Source: Myrmaecium sp. VS I D KN 1
Lineage: Eukaryota > Ascomycota > Dothideomycetes > Valsariales > Valsariaceae
NCBI GenBank assembly: GCA_019775845.1
Contig: JADQAV010000022.1
Location: forward strand, 386,830 to 450,829
Length of the DNA stretch: 64,000 nt
Direction of reading: 5' to 3'
The notes beneath the pieces were generated by a model. The model searched no databases. It had not been told where the DNA came from and worked only from the letters and a program-made list of their open reading frames with translations. Position numbers and translations under genes: made by a program. Below, piece by piece: positions 44,801 through 55,627 of this stretch (position 1 is its first letter; each line of letters starts with the position of its first letter).

Positions 44801-47800
44801 TAGGTTTTAGAATATAAACTTAGTTATTATAATAGTTAATTACTAAACTTAAGAAGACCTAAATAATAATAATTACTTTAAAGCTATATCTAAATTAGTA
44901 TAGGATAATAATAAGCTAGAAATTATTCTATTATATTTAAAACGTTAGAAACCTACCGAGTATATTATATTAAGAGGTATAGCTTAAATTAATAAAGTAA
45001 GAGGTATAATTATAGAAAATATTAATATAGAGAAAAAGTTAAAAAAGTTCGGAAAGCGATATACCGATAATATTTCCTATAAAGAAATTATAAAGCTAGT
45101 TAGAAAAGGGGCTTAACTACGCGTTAAAAAGTATAAGAGCTATCTAATATACTAGAAGGATATAACAGAATTAGACCCTTTTCTAAAAACCTATATATTA
45201 ATTATATAAAGAAGAAAGTAATATACTACGAGCTAACCGCTATAATAAGTATATAAGATCTAAATACTAAATACTTTCGATATTTTAAAGGTAAGAGGAG
45301 ATGCGACAGTATATTACCTTTTAAAGAGAAATATATATATTATAAAGAATTATTCTTCTTCTACTATTCTTAAGGAGGAGAAAAACTTCTAAAGGCGTTA
45401 GAATAATACTATCTATATTAGTTTTATAAGAAATAACGAAGGGTATATAATAGCGAGACTCTATATAATTAGTATATTACTAGAAGTAGACTAAAAAGCT
45501 ATATATTATAATTTAAAGACCTTCTTAAAAAAGAAAGGTATAACGCTTATAGGAATATAATAAGTACTATAACGAGGAACTACTTTACTTAAACTACTTC
45601 CTTTAAAGACTAGAAGATTTATCGCTATATAAAGCCGCTTAGATATTAGTATACTATCCTTACTCTATAGAGATAGGAGATTCTTAATAAGGAACTTAAG
45701 CTAGGATATATATAAGGAATATATAAAGCTTATTATAAATATAATAAGATATACTTTACGTTTAGTAGAGGATATAACGGTAAGGTACTATATAACTACT
45801 ATTCTAAAGACGAAGCTAGATTCTAGGATAAAGTATATATACTTTTTAATAATAAAGAATAAATAGTTATTAAGTATTACTATAATATTAAAGAGTACTA
45901 TTAGAAATATAAGCGTATAAATTAACGGATAAAGGATATAAAAGCTCTTAAGAATATTTAAGAAGCCGAAGATAATAAACTTATATATAATTAAAAGGCC
46001 GGTAATTACTATAATTAAGACTAAAAACTTAGTAAGCTAGAGGAAAATACTAATAGTAACTCGGAGGATAAAGATATAGATATTCCTAAGGAAGAAGTCC
46101 TAATAGTAGATTTCGTTAATATTCTAAAGGATAATATAAGCTCGGAAGCTTAATATAGAAATTCTCTAAGGAAACCTCCTAGAGTTAAGTAATTATAGGA
46201 GACTATACCTTATATAGTAAGCCGGAGGCTCGACTATAGTTATTAAGATAGAGAGATTTTACCTAAGTCCGAAAAGGATCTTATAGATAATTTAATTAAC
46301 TTTATTATTAGATTAAATACTAGGAAAGGCGAAGAAAAGATTTATCTTAGTATAAAGGAATCTAACTAAATTATCGATAAGCTCCTTACTATAATAAGAT
46401 ATATTAAATACGACTATTAGTATAGCTTATATAATATATTATTTTAGATATATAAAGCTATTTAAAAGCAAGACGATAAGGCTAAGTAAAAGATAATTAA
46501 ATAATATAATACCCTAGACCTATCTATAATAGTAAAGGATTATTTAGTTATAATAGTATAAGTTAAGAGTAAGCTTACCCCGGATAACTTCCTATTAAAA
46601 GGAGGAGTTTAGAAATAATACTTTATCTATAAAGATATCTAATAGCTAGCTCTAAAGCTAAATATATTAAAAGTAGCTCTATAAAGTAAGGAATTAAAGT
46701 AATAGAAGTAGGCTCTAGTAAACGAATAGGAGTTATTTATTAAGAGATAATCTTAGGAAGTTATTAAAAAGGTACCTAACGGATATAATATTAATCCTAC
46801 TAGAATAGTATTTAAGAGAAAGATTAGTCCTAATAGAAAAGTTACTAAGTATAAATATTATATTATTACTAGAGGTTTTATATAATAATATAGAGTTAAC
46901 TTTAATAAAACCTATATATCTACTAATAAGTTAGGGTTATATAAAACTATATTTATAATTATAGTATAGCTAGGATAGACTTATAGTTAGAGTAATATTA
47001 TAATAGTATATCTATATACTAAACTTTACGAAGAAGTATATTATAAACCTCCTAAAGAACTACCTAAGTTATATAAAGACGTTATTAGTAAGATACTTAA
47101 GCTTAAAATCCTACTCTACAGACTTAAGTAATTAGTTAGCTAATAGTATTAGAAATATTATAAAGTAGCGGCGAAACTTAGATAAAGGGTATTAATATAT
47201 AACCTATTAGTATTTATTTATAATACTTACTATATTATAATAATATACGTAGATAATATATTAATCTTTAGTCCTAAACTAGAGCTTATAAAGTAACTTA
47301 AATAGTAACTTATAAATAGTTATAAGATAAATAATCTAAGCGAAGCTATATACTATCTAGAGATATATATTTTATATAATAAGGATAAGATATATCTTTA
47401 CTATACTATATTTATTAAGTAGGCGCTTAAAAAGTTTAGTATTAATAAACTCCTAGCTAAGTCTATACCTATAAGCCTATATAAGCGACTAATAGAAAAT
47501 ATAAGAAAAGTTAATACAGACTTAAGGACTAAATACTAAGCTTTAGTAAGAACTTTAAACTATATTATAGTAATCTCTAGACTAGATATTTTACTTAATA
47601 TCTTACTAGTATTATAATACTACTTAAACCTAAATAAGAACTATATAAACGTAGTTAGATAGATTATATAATACCTAAAGAGATATTTAAGCCTAGGCTT
47701 ATACTATTATAAAGAGAAAGAAATTAAGCTAAGTATCTATATAAATACGGACTAAGTAGGGTATCTAAATACTAGGAAATCTACTATAAGCTAAATAGCT

Positions 47801-48231
47801 ATACTAAGCGGATTACTAATAACGTAAGTAGCTAAGTAATAGAGGATAGTTACTCTTTTAATATATAAGGTAGAATATATTACTATATATAAAGTAACTA
47901 AAGAAGCTATCTAGCTTAAGAACTTTATTAATAATTTAGAAATACTAGACGTACGTATTAGAGTAGTACCTATCTATATAAATAATACCTTAATAGTTAA
48001 ATTAGCTAAGAATCTAGAGATATACTTATAAGTTAAGTATATTAATATTAAATAATATTTCCTAAAAGAGTAAGTTATAATAAATAACGTACGGATAATC
48101 CGGGTTAATACTAAGGATAATATCGTAAATATTCTTATAAAAGTAATACTTAGAGGTTTAATATAAGGAACTTAGAGAGCTAATAGGACTTAGGAGGAGT
48201 AATAAATAAGAGACGCGCGAGTAAGGGGGAG

Positions 48232-48452
48232 TATTAAATAGTTACTCCTATATAGTAATAATTAGGGGGAGTAAGTAGTTAGATAATAAACTAATATATA
48301 GTAAGTATATTAAATAGTACGTTAAATAGTAGTATTATCTTATACTACTAGTAGATAGTAAATAGGAAGTAGACGTCTATATAAGGAGGGTAAGGAGGCA
48401 GATATGTAGAAAGCTAGTTTAAAATAACAACTCCTTTTCATCCCTCTTAAAT
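48232..48452 (+). repeat. 3' LTR (221 bp)
   Basis: Aligns with the 5' LTR without gaps. Nearly all differences are C-to-T or G-to-A with this copy derived. A polypurine tract lies immediately upstream. Confidence 0.9.
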
Positions 48453-48457
48453 CCTTC
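48453..48457. repeat. Target-site duplication, right copy
   Basis: CCTTC directly following the 3' LTR, matching 41,585-41,589. Confidence 0.8.
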
Positions 48458-51400
48458 TACCGGTGTTTCAGAGGTATCTGTGGCCTTGGCTAATGTGTTC
48501 TGCACCACGACCTCAACTCTACAGAGTAACATAGCGCTGGATATAGCCCAGTCTTCACGGCCACCATTGGCCACATATCACATGTGGACCATGCGGCTAT
48601 CGCGGCCAAGCTTCACTTATCGCCATTCCATCAGATCTCTTTCGAGGTGGTTAGCAGCCCAATAGCCTCTGGTTGGCTATAGCATGACCCCTCCGTTGCA
48701 GCTCTATCGGGCCTTTGGCGCTATTCCGGGTCCTTCAGATCTTTCCAACCATGAACTTCGCATGCGCGATGACATACGGCCACCTTCCTCGGCCAGGCCA
48801 CTAACGTCCCAGATCGGACGGTGGTAAAGGACATCGATTTCGATGAGCTGCCCAAGCACGCACAAGGCTCCGGAAGCAGAGCTTGAACTGTCGAGCAGAC
48901 TGAATGTATAGCGAGATAATTGGCCCAGCTCACGGCGTCTATAGCCCTCATCTTCTGATCGCCATACCTCACAGAGTTCACTTCACTTGCGCATTGAACT
49001 TCGCTCGACCCCTCGCTTGATTCACTGCAAGGGAAGCCGTCCAGCGGACCCCGCTTGCCCCTCCAACAGCGGCTGCGTCGGGCGGGTGCAACGTTCGAGC
49101 ACTCACAGAGAGAGGAGAAAACCTCAGCCGTGCCTCCACGCAGCCACGGCACGCCAGACTTCGGTAAGGGAAAGGAATCTGTAAGGGCGGTGAGTCCCGA
49201 GCTAAGCGATTCGTCGGGCGTCGCCGTTTTTTGGTATTTTTTCTTCCCTGCCCCGGACCTCCATGTGGCGGGTGGTGCAGGTGGGCGTGTGCGGCGGGGG
49301 TCGGCTGGGGGTCGGGCGGCCTGGCCTTCAGGGTTGGTCCCCGCGCCTATGGGATTTTCCCCGACCCCCCGCGTTCCTTCTCAAACACTTCCCCCCTCCT
49401 CTCCTCTCCCTTGAAAGCGCCCATCCCTTCCTTTGTCCAACGTCAAGCTCTCCTGCCTGCGTCCGTCCTGCTCACCCCGCTCCGGAGAGGGCAGAGCGTG
49501 CGCGCGCCCGTGTGTGGACAACGTGGGCGTCCGATCTGCGTCAAAGGGGTCTTAACTCGGATGTGGCTCCGACGGTTTGGCTTGGCTCTGACTGAGGATC
49601 TACAGACCACATTGTAACTTCCATCGGGATTATTATTCTTCTCGACGACAGTACATCCTGCATCCGAATCCTCTGCTACATGTGTTTACCAGGTTGAATC
49701 GCCATCATCATCATCATGAATCCCGACTGCAAAAGTGACTTTACCCGGATCTGGCAAGCTGATCACATTACATCACGCCTATCAATTCACCTCATGCGTC
49801 TCGTATCCTGTCATCCAGCCTGCTGGCCTTGGCAGAGACATGGTCAGAGCCTTATTTCCTATCACAACAACGCTGTTTACACAAGTCGAGCTCTGTTTAT
49901 TGTTTTCCTCCCTCCCTCATTCTTCAGGACATCAAGGTTTGGGTGTGGCGTCTTTCCACATCCATCCTTCAAGCTAATGCAAAAGGCCGCAATCCACGGT
50001 GATGGTGTGAAGGAGGAAACCACCAAGGGTCTCAAGGTTAGCTCGAACGTTTCACGTTCACAGTCGTAACCAGCTCATCTCTTTCTCTTTTTGTTTTCCC
50101 ATGCTGTTTCATCGCCCCTGAGCCTGCTGCCGCTGCTACTGATGCAACGCACGTCGACGGCATATGAGGTCATCTCCCGGCGGGGAAGGGCGCATGGGTA
50201 TCTCACATCTATATACAAATCCCCCATTTTCGGCCTGGCATGCCAATTGACCCGGCTCCGTCCCAAACGGTCGGGACCCCTGGGGCGAGGGGGAAGGCTA
50301 ACGATAGCCTGTTCAGGGAAGCAATCTGCCTCTGCTGCTTTATTGTTGGGCACCATGATCATCGCCCGTTGTTGTGATTCACTGCTATAGCTTTCCCGAC
50401 GAAGAGTGATCAGGCAAAAACCAAATCACTAGGATCTTTCTCCCCGACGGGTGACGGTAATTTACCTATGATCTCGAGGCGAGAGCAACCGTGTCTCCTT
50501 AACAAACTTCAGTCTCGTCCGAGTACGCAGGACGAAGTGGGATTTCTCGTATCCGTCAAAGATCGTCGGCATCCTCAACCATCTACGTACATACAGAACA
50601 GGACATGACCCGACGTCCAGGAGGCGTCGTCGTCGTCGACAACTGCGGCGGCGCCACGGCGACCTCTTCGTCCACGCGAGAAACGAACAACCACGACGAA
50701 AGCGTTGCCTCGTCTTTATGTCCGGCGTGATATCGAGAAAAGGAGAGAGAAACCCCACGCAGAACCGAAAGATGTTGACCCTGGACGCGGCGGTGGGCTG
50801 TATCATATGAAGCAATTATACCATAGAAAAGCAGGTCTGAGGTTGCAAGACACCGCCTCCGATAATTCAAAATCGACAACCTGCCATCGCCGGCCTCGTG
50901 CATGACAAAGGTCCGAAAATCGACAAGACTACTTTCCGGGATGGGATACCTGGTTGCATATTATCGAGCTGTGGAGTCAAAGCCGTGCATGACTCTTTTA
51001 CTATTGTTGACTTTGTGATCATCCCCCACCAGCCTCCCGCAGAAGCACCAGCCAAATACACACCAAGGAAGACGGCAAATTAACAGGGAATCCGACAAGA
51101 TCAGTTCGTTTCTGCGATCTCGTCCTCTACTCAAAAACACTGCAACCCCTTCACTTATTTACATACACGCGGGCGAGAAACGCCTTCGGGTATAAGCGTC
51201 TAAAAGAAGAAAGAAAGAAAAGAAAAAGACTCCCCATAAACCCAACACTGAGCCCGGGAGAACAACCACATGAGCCCGAGCCAGATGTGACAAGGAGACA
51301 GGCACGCGGCAGGGGCCATCAGAGCGAAAGTTCGAAACGAGAAGAACAACGAAAGCTGATATCGTCACGTTTCGACATCAAATTCGAAGTCTCATTATTT

Positions 51401-51694
51401 TCCTTCTTCATTCCTCAGCCTGCTTCCCCGTCTCAGTCCAACAAGCCCATAAGACTCGCTCCCTATCCCAGCGTTCACTGTGAGTCCCTGGTCCCCTTGC
51501 GCTTGTTTTTACGATCCAATTGCCGGTCTCTTTCGTCGCATCTGGACGATGAAATTGGATGCAGAGTCCAGTATGCCCAAGCGCCGGATATCTGATTGAG
51601 GCCTGGCCCTCTTGCATGTGCTGCCCACCAAGCTATGGTCTTTTCGACAAGTTAGACTAATACAACGTTTGTTTTAAGCCTGGAGGACAAGCCG
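48458..51694. other. Intergenic region after the retroelement, no gene seen
   Basis: 3.2 kb of ordinary base composition. Frames at 48,721-49,152 (minus) and 49,055-49,617 (plus) are Cys/Arg/Ser-rich without family-like text. No gene can be supported. Confidence 0.45.
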
Positions 51695-54600
51695 CTACCA
51701 TATCGCCGCTGGGACGAAAACCTCTCGACTCCCGACCGCTACACCTAGGAATTCCAAATAACGCGCCGCGTTCAGGAATACATGTGACGGCGGAGTACCA
51801 GACGGTAGGGCATGGAACCCGGGATATAAGCAAGCGAAAACCGCTGCCAAATCAGCAGCGCCAGCATGAAGGCACTCTAATGCTGGACGTGTTTCTGGAA
51901 CCTGCGGAAGATTCTCTAACGCCCAATGGGACGGAGGCGGTGCCTCACTCGAGCGGAAGAAACGATCATGAGGAGGAGGTGCCCAAGGATTCGGTGAGCC
52001 ATTCCAAGAATCCCTTAAAGTTGTAGAAGAGGCATCTGACCACGGCTCGTCCATGTCGTCCCCATCCCCATTCTCGTCATCGCTCTCGACCTCGCTGGCT
52101 TGTCCTCCGCGCAACCTCCCGATTCCCTTCGCCAGACCCTTGATGCTGTGCCAGCGCCTGCTCTTCGATGGACGCTCCTGAAGACTAAAGGCTCGCCGTG
52201 GGTTCGGCGGTATTGGTAAAGGCCGTTGCCCATAGAGCCCAGCAGACGCCCCGGATGTCGACCGAGGGGCATTGGTGACCAGGCTGCTGCCGTCATGTTG
52301 TTCCCCGGAGCGGCAGAGCTCTGAATTCATGGAGACCAGCGCCTCTCCGCCAAGTGCAACATGGTGTTTATCTGTGTTCACACAGCAATCAGGACGATCG
52401 GGTAGGGACTTCCAGATGTCAGCTTTAAAGGCATCATTGATGTAACTCCTATTGACGCCTTGCCCTGTCCGAGTTTGCGAGCTATTCTGGTTCGAGCCCG
52501 AGTGCTTCTGGGACTGTTCACTTGCATCGCCTGGCTGTTCGGACGCGGCCTTATCTCGATGGCCATCATCGACAGCAAACTTTACTGTTTTGCCCTTGCT
52601 GATGACCGCTTCAATACCATTCGAAGCCGGGAACACCGTTGCATGTTGTGGGAGGCTGCTATGCGAACGTTGGCTCGCCGGAGCTGGTGTCTCTCTTCCA
52701 CCTGGAAGGCTTGGGGAAGGTCCGGTTGAGCAAGGCAACGTGAGCATTGGAAGTCGAGAGATGCCACCCAGATCTAATGGGTCTTGAGCGGCACCGTTCA
52801 TCGGCCTTGCAGCTTGTGCCGAGAGTCCACGTACATATAGGTCGATTATTCTGTCGCAGGCGTCCGGTTCGAGAACCAGCTGTTTTTCTATTGACCGGGG
52901 CCGATACTTCTCTGCTCGTTGAAGCTGAGTCATGCCGTTCTGTAGGGACGAAGGAAAAGGCTGCGCAAGCATCAGCCCTCCCTCCGGAGCGCCAGACGAT
53001 GATTGGCCGCCTTTCAACGAACTCGTTGTATTTTTTTTCGAACGGTTCGCACGAGAGCATTCACTTTTCTTGAAAAACCTAGGGTGCTGGGGTACGTATG
53101 GAATGAGCGGCAGAGGACGTGGGCCGGCCGGCTTCCGCGGTTTGTACGGGCTTATCCCTCTAAAGGATGGATACCTTTCCCAGTATCTCTTGGATCTGGA
53201 AGTGGCTGGAACAGGGCTAGACGCCTTCCGACCTTGCGAGCCGGTCATGCATCTCTCATCAGGTTGCGAACCGCCAAGTTTACCGGGCGGAGTCGGCCAC
53301 GCATAAAGCTCCTCAGCATTTGTGGGAAACGCCCACGCTGCGGTGGTGTCATTTCCCGGTTTCGCTTGCTGGTTGGCTTTCACATCGAGACAGAGTTGAT
53401 CGAGGGCTTCCAAGACTTGCACCAGGTCAAGGGGTGGCAGTTGTTGCCCTTCCGAGGGCTGTTGCCCGTCTGATTTCCCAACAGGAGCCTTCAAGCGCGG
53501 GAAGGCAATAGGATCCGTACGCGCACCGTTTTCAATGCCCTTGCATCGCCGTTTGGCCACGTTGAGAGAAGCGATCGGTGTGTACACACGAGGTTGAGCA
53601 GTCAACGGCGAAGGGGTGCTGCCAACCGCCTTTTGAGCTGGTGACGGAGCCAGTGATCGCTTTTTCGAAGCCTTTTGAGCTGCAGCATCTCCGTCAAGGG
53701 ATTTTTCTTGCTGATTGGAGGGTCGCGCTGATCTCCTCGGCGCATCCGACAGGCTCGAAGGTGCGCTAGAGGACCGGAACCCTAGAACTGCCGTAGTAGG
53801 AGCTCGCTTCAGGCTGTGGAGAACTGACGCTTGAGTAGGTTTCAAGTAAGAGGGCAACCCTGTTTCTCGGAACTTGCGCATGCCCGGTCTTGTATGAATT
53901 CTTGCCTCGATATCAGAGCCTTGATACCGCTTCGCCACTTTCCACGGCGGTGTTTGGGGACCTACGGCGGATCTCTTGGATACCGGTGCTCGAGATTTGC
54001 CTCCCCTGACGATCCCAACTGTTGACGGTGTTTGCGTCGCACTGGCTGTAGTGCGTGGTTTTGGTGATGGAGTAGGTTTGGATGCCGCCGGTTTCCGGAT
54101 GGGTCGTTGTCCGGACCTAACGTCCTTCTGCGGTGGTGAGGGCCGTGGGATCTTTGTGGGCGTGATTTTAGCTGGGCTCACTGAAATCGCTGTCTGACTT
54201 GGAGTCCCGGCAATATCATCGGACTGCGGTTGTCCGGAAATAGCCCTTTGCAGCTGCAGTGGTGATACATCTCCAGGAAATCCAAACGACAGTGCAAGAA
54301 GATCTTTCTGCGTGTTGTCGAGGGATGCTATGAAACGGGATAACAGAGTAAGTGGAGCCTTAGCAGCTGACTTTGCAGTAGCAGCGGCGTCAACGTTTGG
54401 AGGTAACGCGAATGCAGAGTTGTCGTAGATTAGACGCTGTAGTTCCGGAAGGCTGACCTCGGCGGTGATCCCACAAGCGGCGGCCAAGGCTATACGCTGC
54501 GCGGGCGCGAGAGACCCGAGGAAGAAGCCTTGATACAAGATAGCACCCTGCTGCTTCTGCGTCCTGGAGCCGTATGGTATCAGTCCGCTTCGACATCTCT

Positions 54601-55627
54601 GCGCACTTCTTTGTCCAAGGTCGCGATGTACGTCCTCAGGCCGATCCTCGGAACACTCCTCTGCTGACACGGCGCGTGTGACTTCCATAGATTCGCAGTG
54701 GTTATCTTTTGTCAACGAATGGGGCCTCCGCTGTCCGATATCGATGTTGGACAAGGACTGAGTCACTTCGATCACCTTCCCTTTCAGCAAAGGGTTATCT
54801 CCGCTGGGAGGAGGTAGGGCAGAGTCAGGGTCGTTATCGCGCTCTCCGTCGTCGGTGTCGTCGACTTGGTGGTTTCCTCCACCGCCTCTCAATCGTGGTC
54901 CTCGTGGTGTATCGTCCTTTTCCTGCGGCGGCGTGCCCTCCCTCTTTGGGACGGACGTGCCCTTCTTACACTCTCTCACTTGCGCGCCTCTGCCCTCTTG
55001 GACCGACGCCCCTGCCGTCTCTTGTTCTCTCCCCTCACCCTTTGCCAAAGGCAGCAAGGCACCGCGAGGGAGTTGGTACACGTGAACCCTCTCCGGGACC
55101 TCCGTCGTGCACTCGAGCTCGCCCAACAGCCTGGATGGTCCATTGCAACTTTCCGCATCGTCTGGCCGCTCCCAGACTTCATCGAACCACTGGTCCATCT
55201 TGATCCGACATTGGTCAGCCCAGTCCTCCGGCTCAACGACCGGGTAACCATGTGGCAACCTCGCCGAAGCGGAAACCGGAGATGTACTGCTGTCATCCGA
55301 GAAAACGATGGCGCTGGACGAGCCCGATCGCTGCTCGTTGTCCACCCAGCTGGACCTCCAACGAGCCCCGCGGTGTTCCCGATCTGCCGTGCCGCGGCCC
55401 ACTCGTCCCCAATCTTCCGTGACGCTGTCGCGGCACTTTGCTTGCTGTCCACAATCCGAGCATCTATCCAAAGACTCTGTCTTAATTCCTTTTGGCAGGC
55501 ATACCGGTGCATCATCCTCGGTTGATAGTCTTGCAGGGCATTTCCCCGAGGCCGAGGGAGCCTTGTGTTTTCGGCTCACGCGTGTCCGGTGCAGGTCGTT
55601 TGCTGAGCAGCTTATCCCCTCTGCCAT
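51695..55627 (-). CDS. Large disordered unknown protein, 1310 aa
   Basis: A single uninterrupted frame of 1310 codons starting at ATG 55,627. Much of it is Ser/Pro/Arg/Gln-rich and predicted disordered. Ordered parts: an early stretch with GYPVVEPEDWADQCRIKMDQ (from about residue 127); two related helical units at about 368-400 (FFLGSLAPAQRIALAAACG) and 432-463 (RFIASLDNTQKDLLALSFG), each ending VS..x(L)QR.I; and a C-terminal segment with hydrophobic HAGAADLAAVFACLYPGF and YLEFLGVAVG. The motif RLRGG occurs twice, at about 245-249 and 1171-1175, each followed by an Asp/Glu-rich stretch. There is no signal peptide, enzyme motif or clear membrane helix. A frame this long without a stop in GC-balanced DNA is strong evidence of a gene. 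I do not recognise the family. It diverges from the Pho85-type kinase gene across a 1.3-kb promoter region. Confidence 0.82.
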   Translation of the reverse strand: MAEGISCSANDLHRTRVSRKHKAPSASGKCPARLSTEDDAPVCLPKGIKTESLDRCSDCGQQAKCRDSVTEDWGRVGRGTADREHRGARWRSSWVDNEQRSGSSSAIVFSDDSSTSPVSASARLPHGYPVVEPEDWADQCRIKMDQWFDEVWERPDDAESCNGPSRLLGELECTTEVPERVHVYQLPRGALLPLAKGEGREQETAGASVQEGRGAQVRECKKGTSVPKREGTPPQEKDDTPRGPRLRGGGGNHQVDDTDDGERDNDPDSALPPPSGDNPLLKGKVIEVTQSLSNIDIGQRRPHSLTKDNHCESMEVTRAVSAEECSEDRPEDVHRDLGQRSAQRCRSGLIPYGSRTQKQQGAILYQGFFLGSLAPAQRIALAAACGITAEVSLPELQRLIYDNSAFALPPNVDAAATAKSAAKAPLTLLSRFIASLDNTQKDLLALSFGFPGDVSPLQLQRAISGQPQSDDIAGTPSQTAISVSPAKITPTKIPRPSPPQKDVRSGQRPIRKPAASKPTPSPKPRTTASATQTPSTVGIVRGGKSRAPVSKRSAVGPQTPPWKVAKRYQGSDIEARIHTRPGMRKFRETGLPSYLKPTQASVLHSLKRAPTTAVLGFRSSSAPSSLSDAPRRSARPSNQQEKSLDGDAAAQKASKKRSLAPSPAQKAVGSTPSPLTAQPRVYTPIASLNVAKRRCKGIENGARTDPIAFPRLKAPVGKSDGQQPSEGQQLPPLDLVQVLEALDQLCLDVKANQQAKPGNDTTAAWAFPTNAEELYAWPTPPGKLGGSQPDERCMTGSQGRKASSPVPATSRSKRYWERYPSFRGISPYKPRKPAGPRPLPLIPYVPQHPRFFKKSECSRANRSKKNTTSSLKGGQSSSGAPEGGLMLAQPFPSSLQNGMTQLQRAEKYRPRSIEKQLVLEPDACDRIIDLYVRGLSAQAARPMNGAAQDPLDLGGISRLPMLTLPCSTGPSPSLPGGRETPAPASQRSHSSLPQHATVFPASNGIEAVISKGKTVKFAVDDGHRDKAASEQPGDASEQSQKHSGSNQNSSQTRTGQGVNRSYINDAFKADIWKSLPDRPDCCVNTDKHHVALGGEALVSMNSELCRSGEQHDGSSLVTNAPRSTSGASAGLYGQRPLPIPPNPRRAFSLQERPSKSRRWHSIKGLAKGIGRLRGGQASEVESDDENGDGDDMDEPWSDASSTTLRDSWNGSPNPWAPPPHDRFFRSSEAPPPSHWALENLPQVPETRPALECLHAGAADLAAVFACLYPGFHALPSGTPPSHVFLNAARYLEFLGVAVGSREVFVPAAIW

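Larger units (their letters stand above)
41590..48452 (+). mobile_element. Ty1/copia LTR retrotransposon fossil, RIP-degraded
   Basis: A 6,863-bp element with 221-bp LTRs (41,590-41,810 and 48,232-48,452) and a CCTTC duplication on both sides. The 5' LTR starts TGTTGGA, as copia LTRs do. A likely primer-binding site follows at 41,811, and a purine tract (AAGGGGGAG) precedes the 3' LTR. Recognisable parts, in copia order: gag with a zinc-knuckle remnant near 42,720; aspartic protease (LDSGA near 43,010); GAG-pre-integrase (YRRLGYIG near 43,500); integrase core (about 43,600-44,100); reverse transcriptase (about 46,600-47,400); and RNase H (about 47,700-47,900). Integrase before RT marks Ty1/copia, not Ty3/gypsy. 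The interior is extremely AT- and TpA-rich and poor in CpA/TpG, the mark of RIP, and is broken in every frame by very many changes. It is inactive; age cannot be read from a molecular clock because of RIP. Confidence 0.93.

Noticed and set aside
48721-49152. 143-codon minus-strand frame just after the retroelement
   Set aside because: Random-looking Cys/Ser/Arg content, no promoter or splice signals, no recognisable family.
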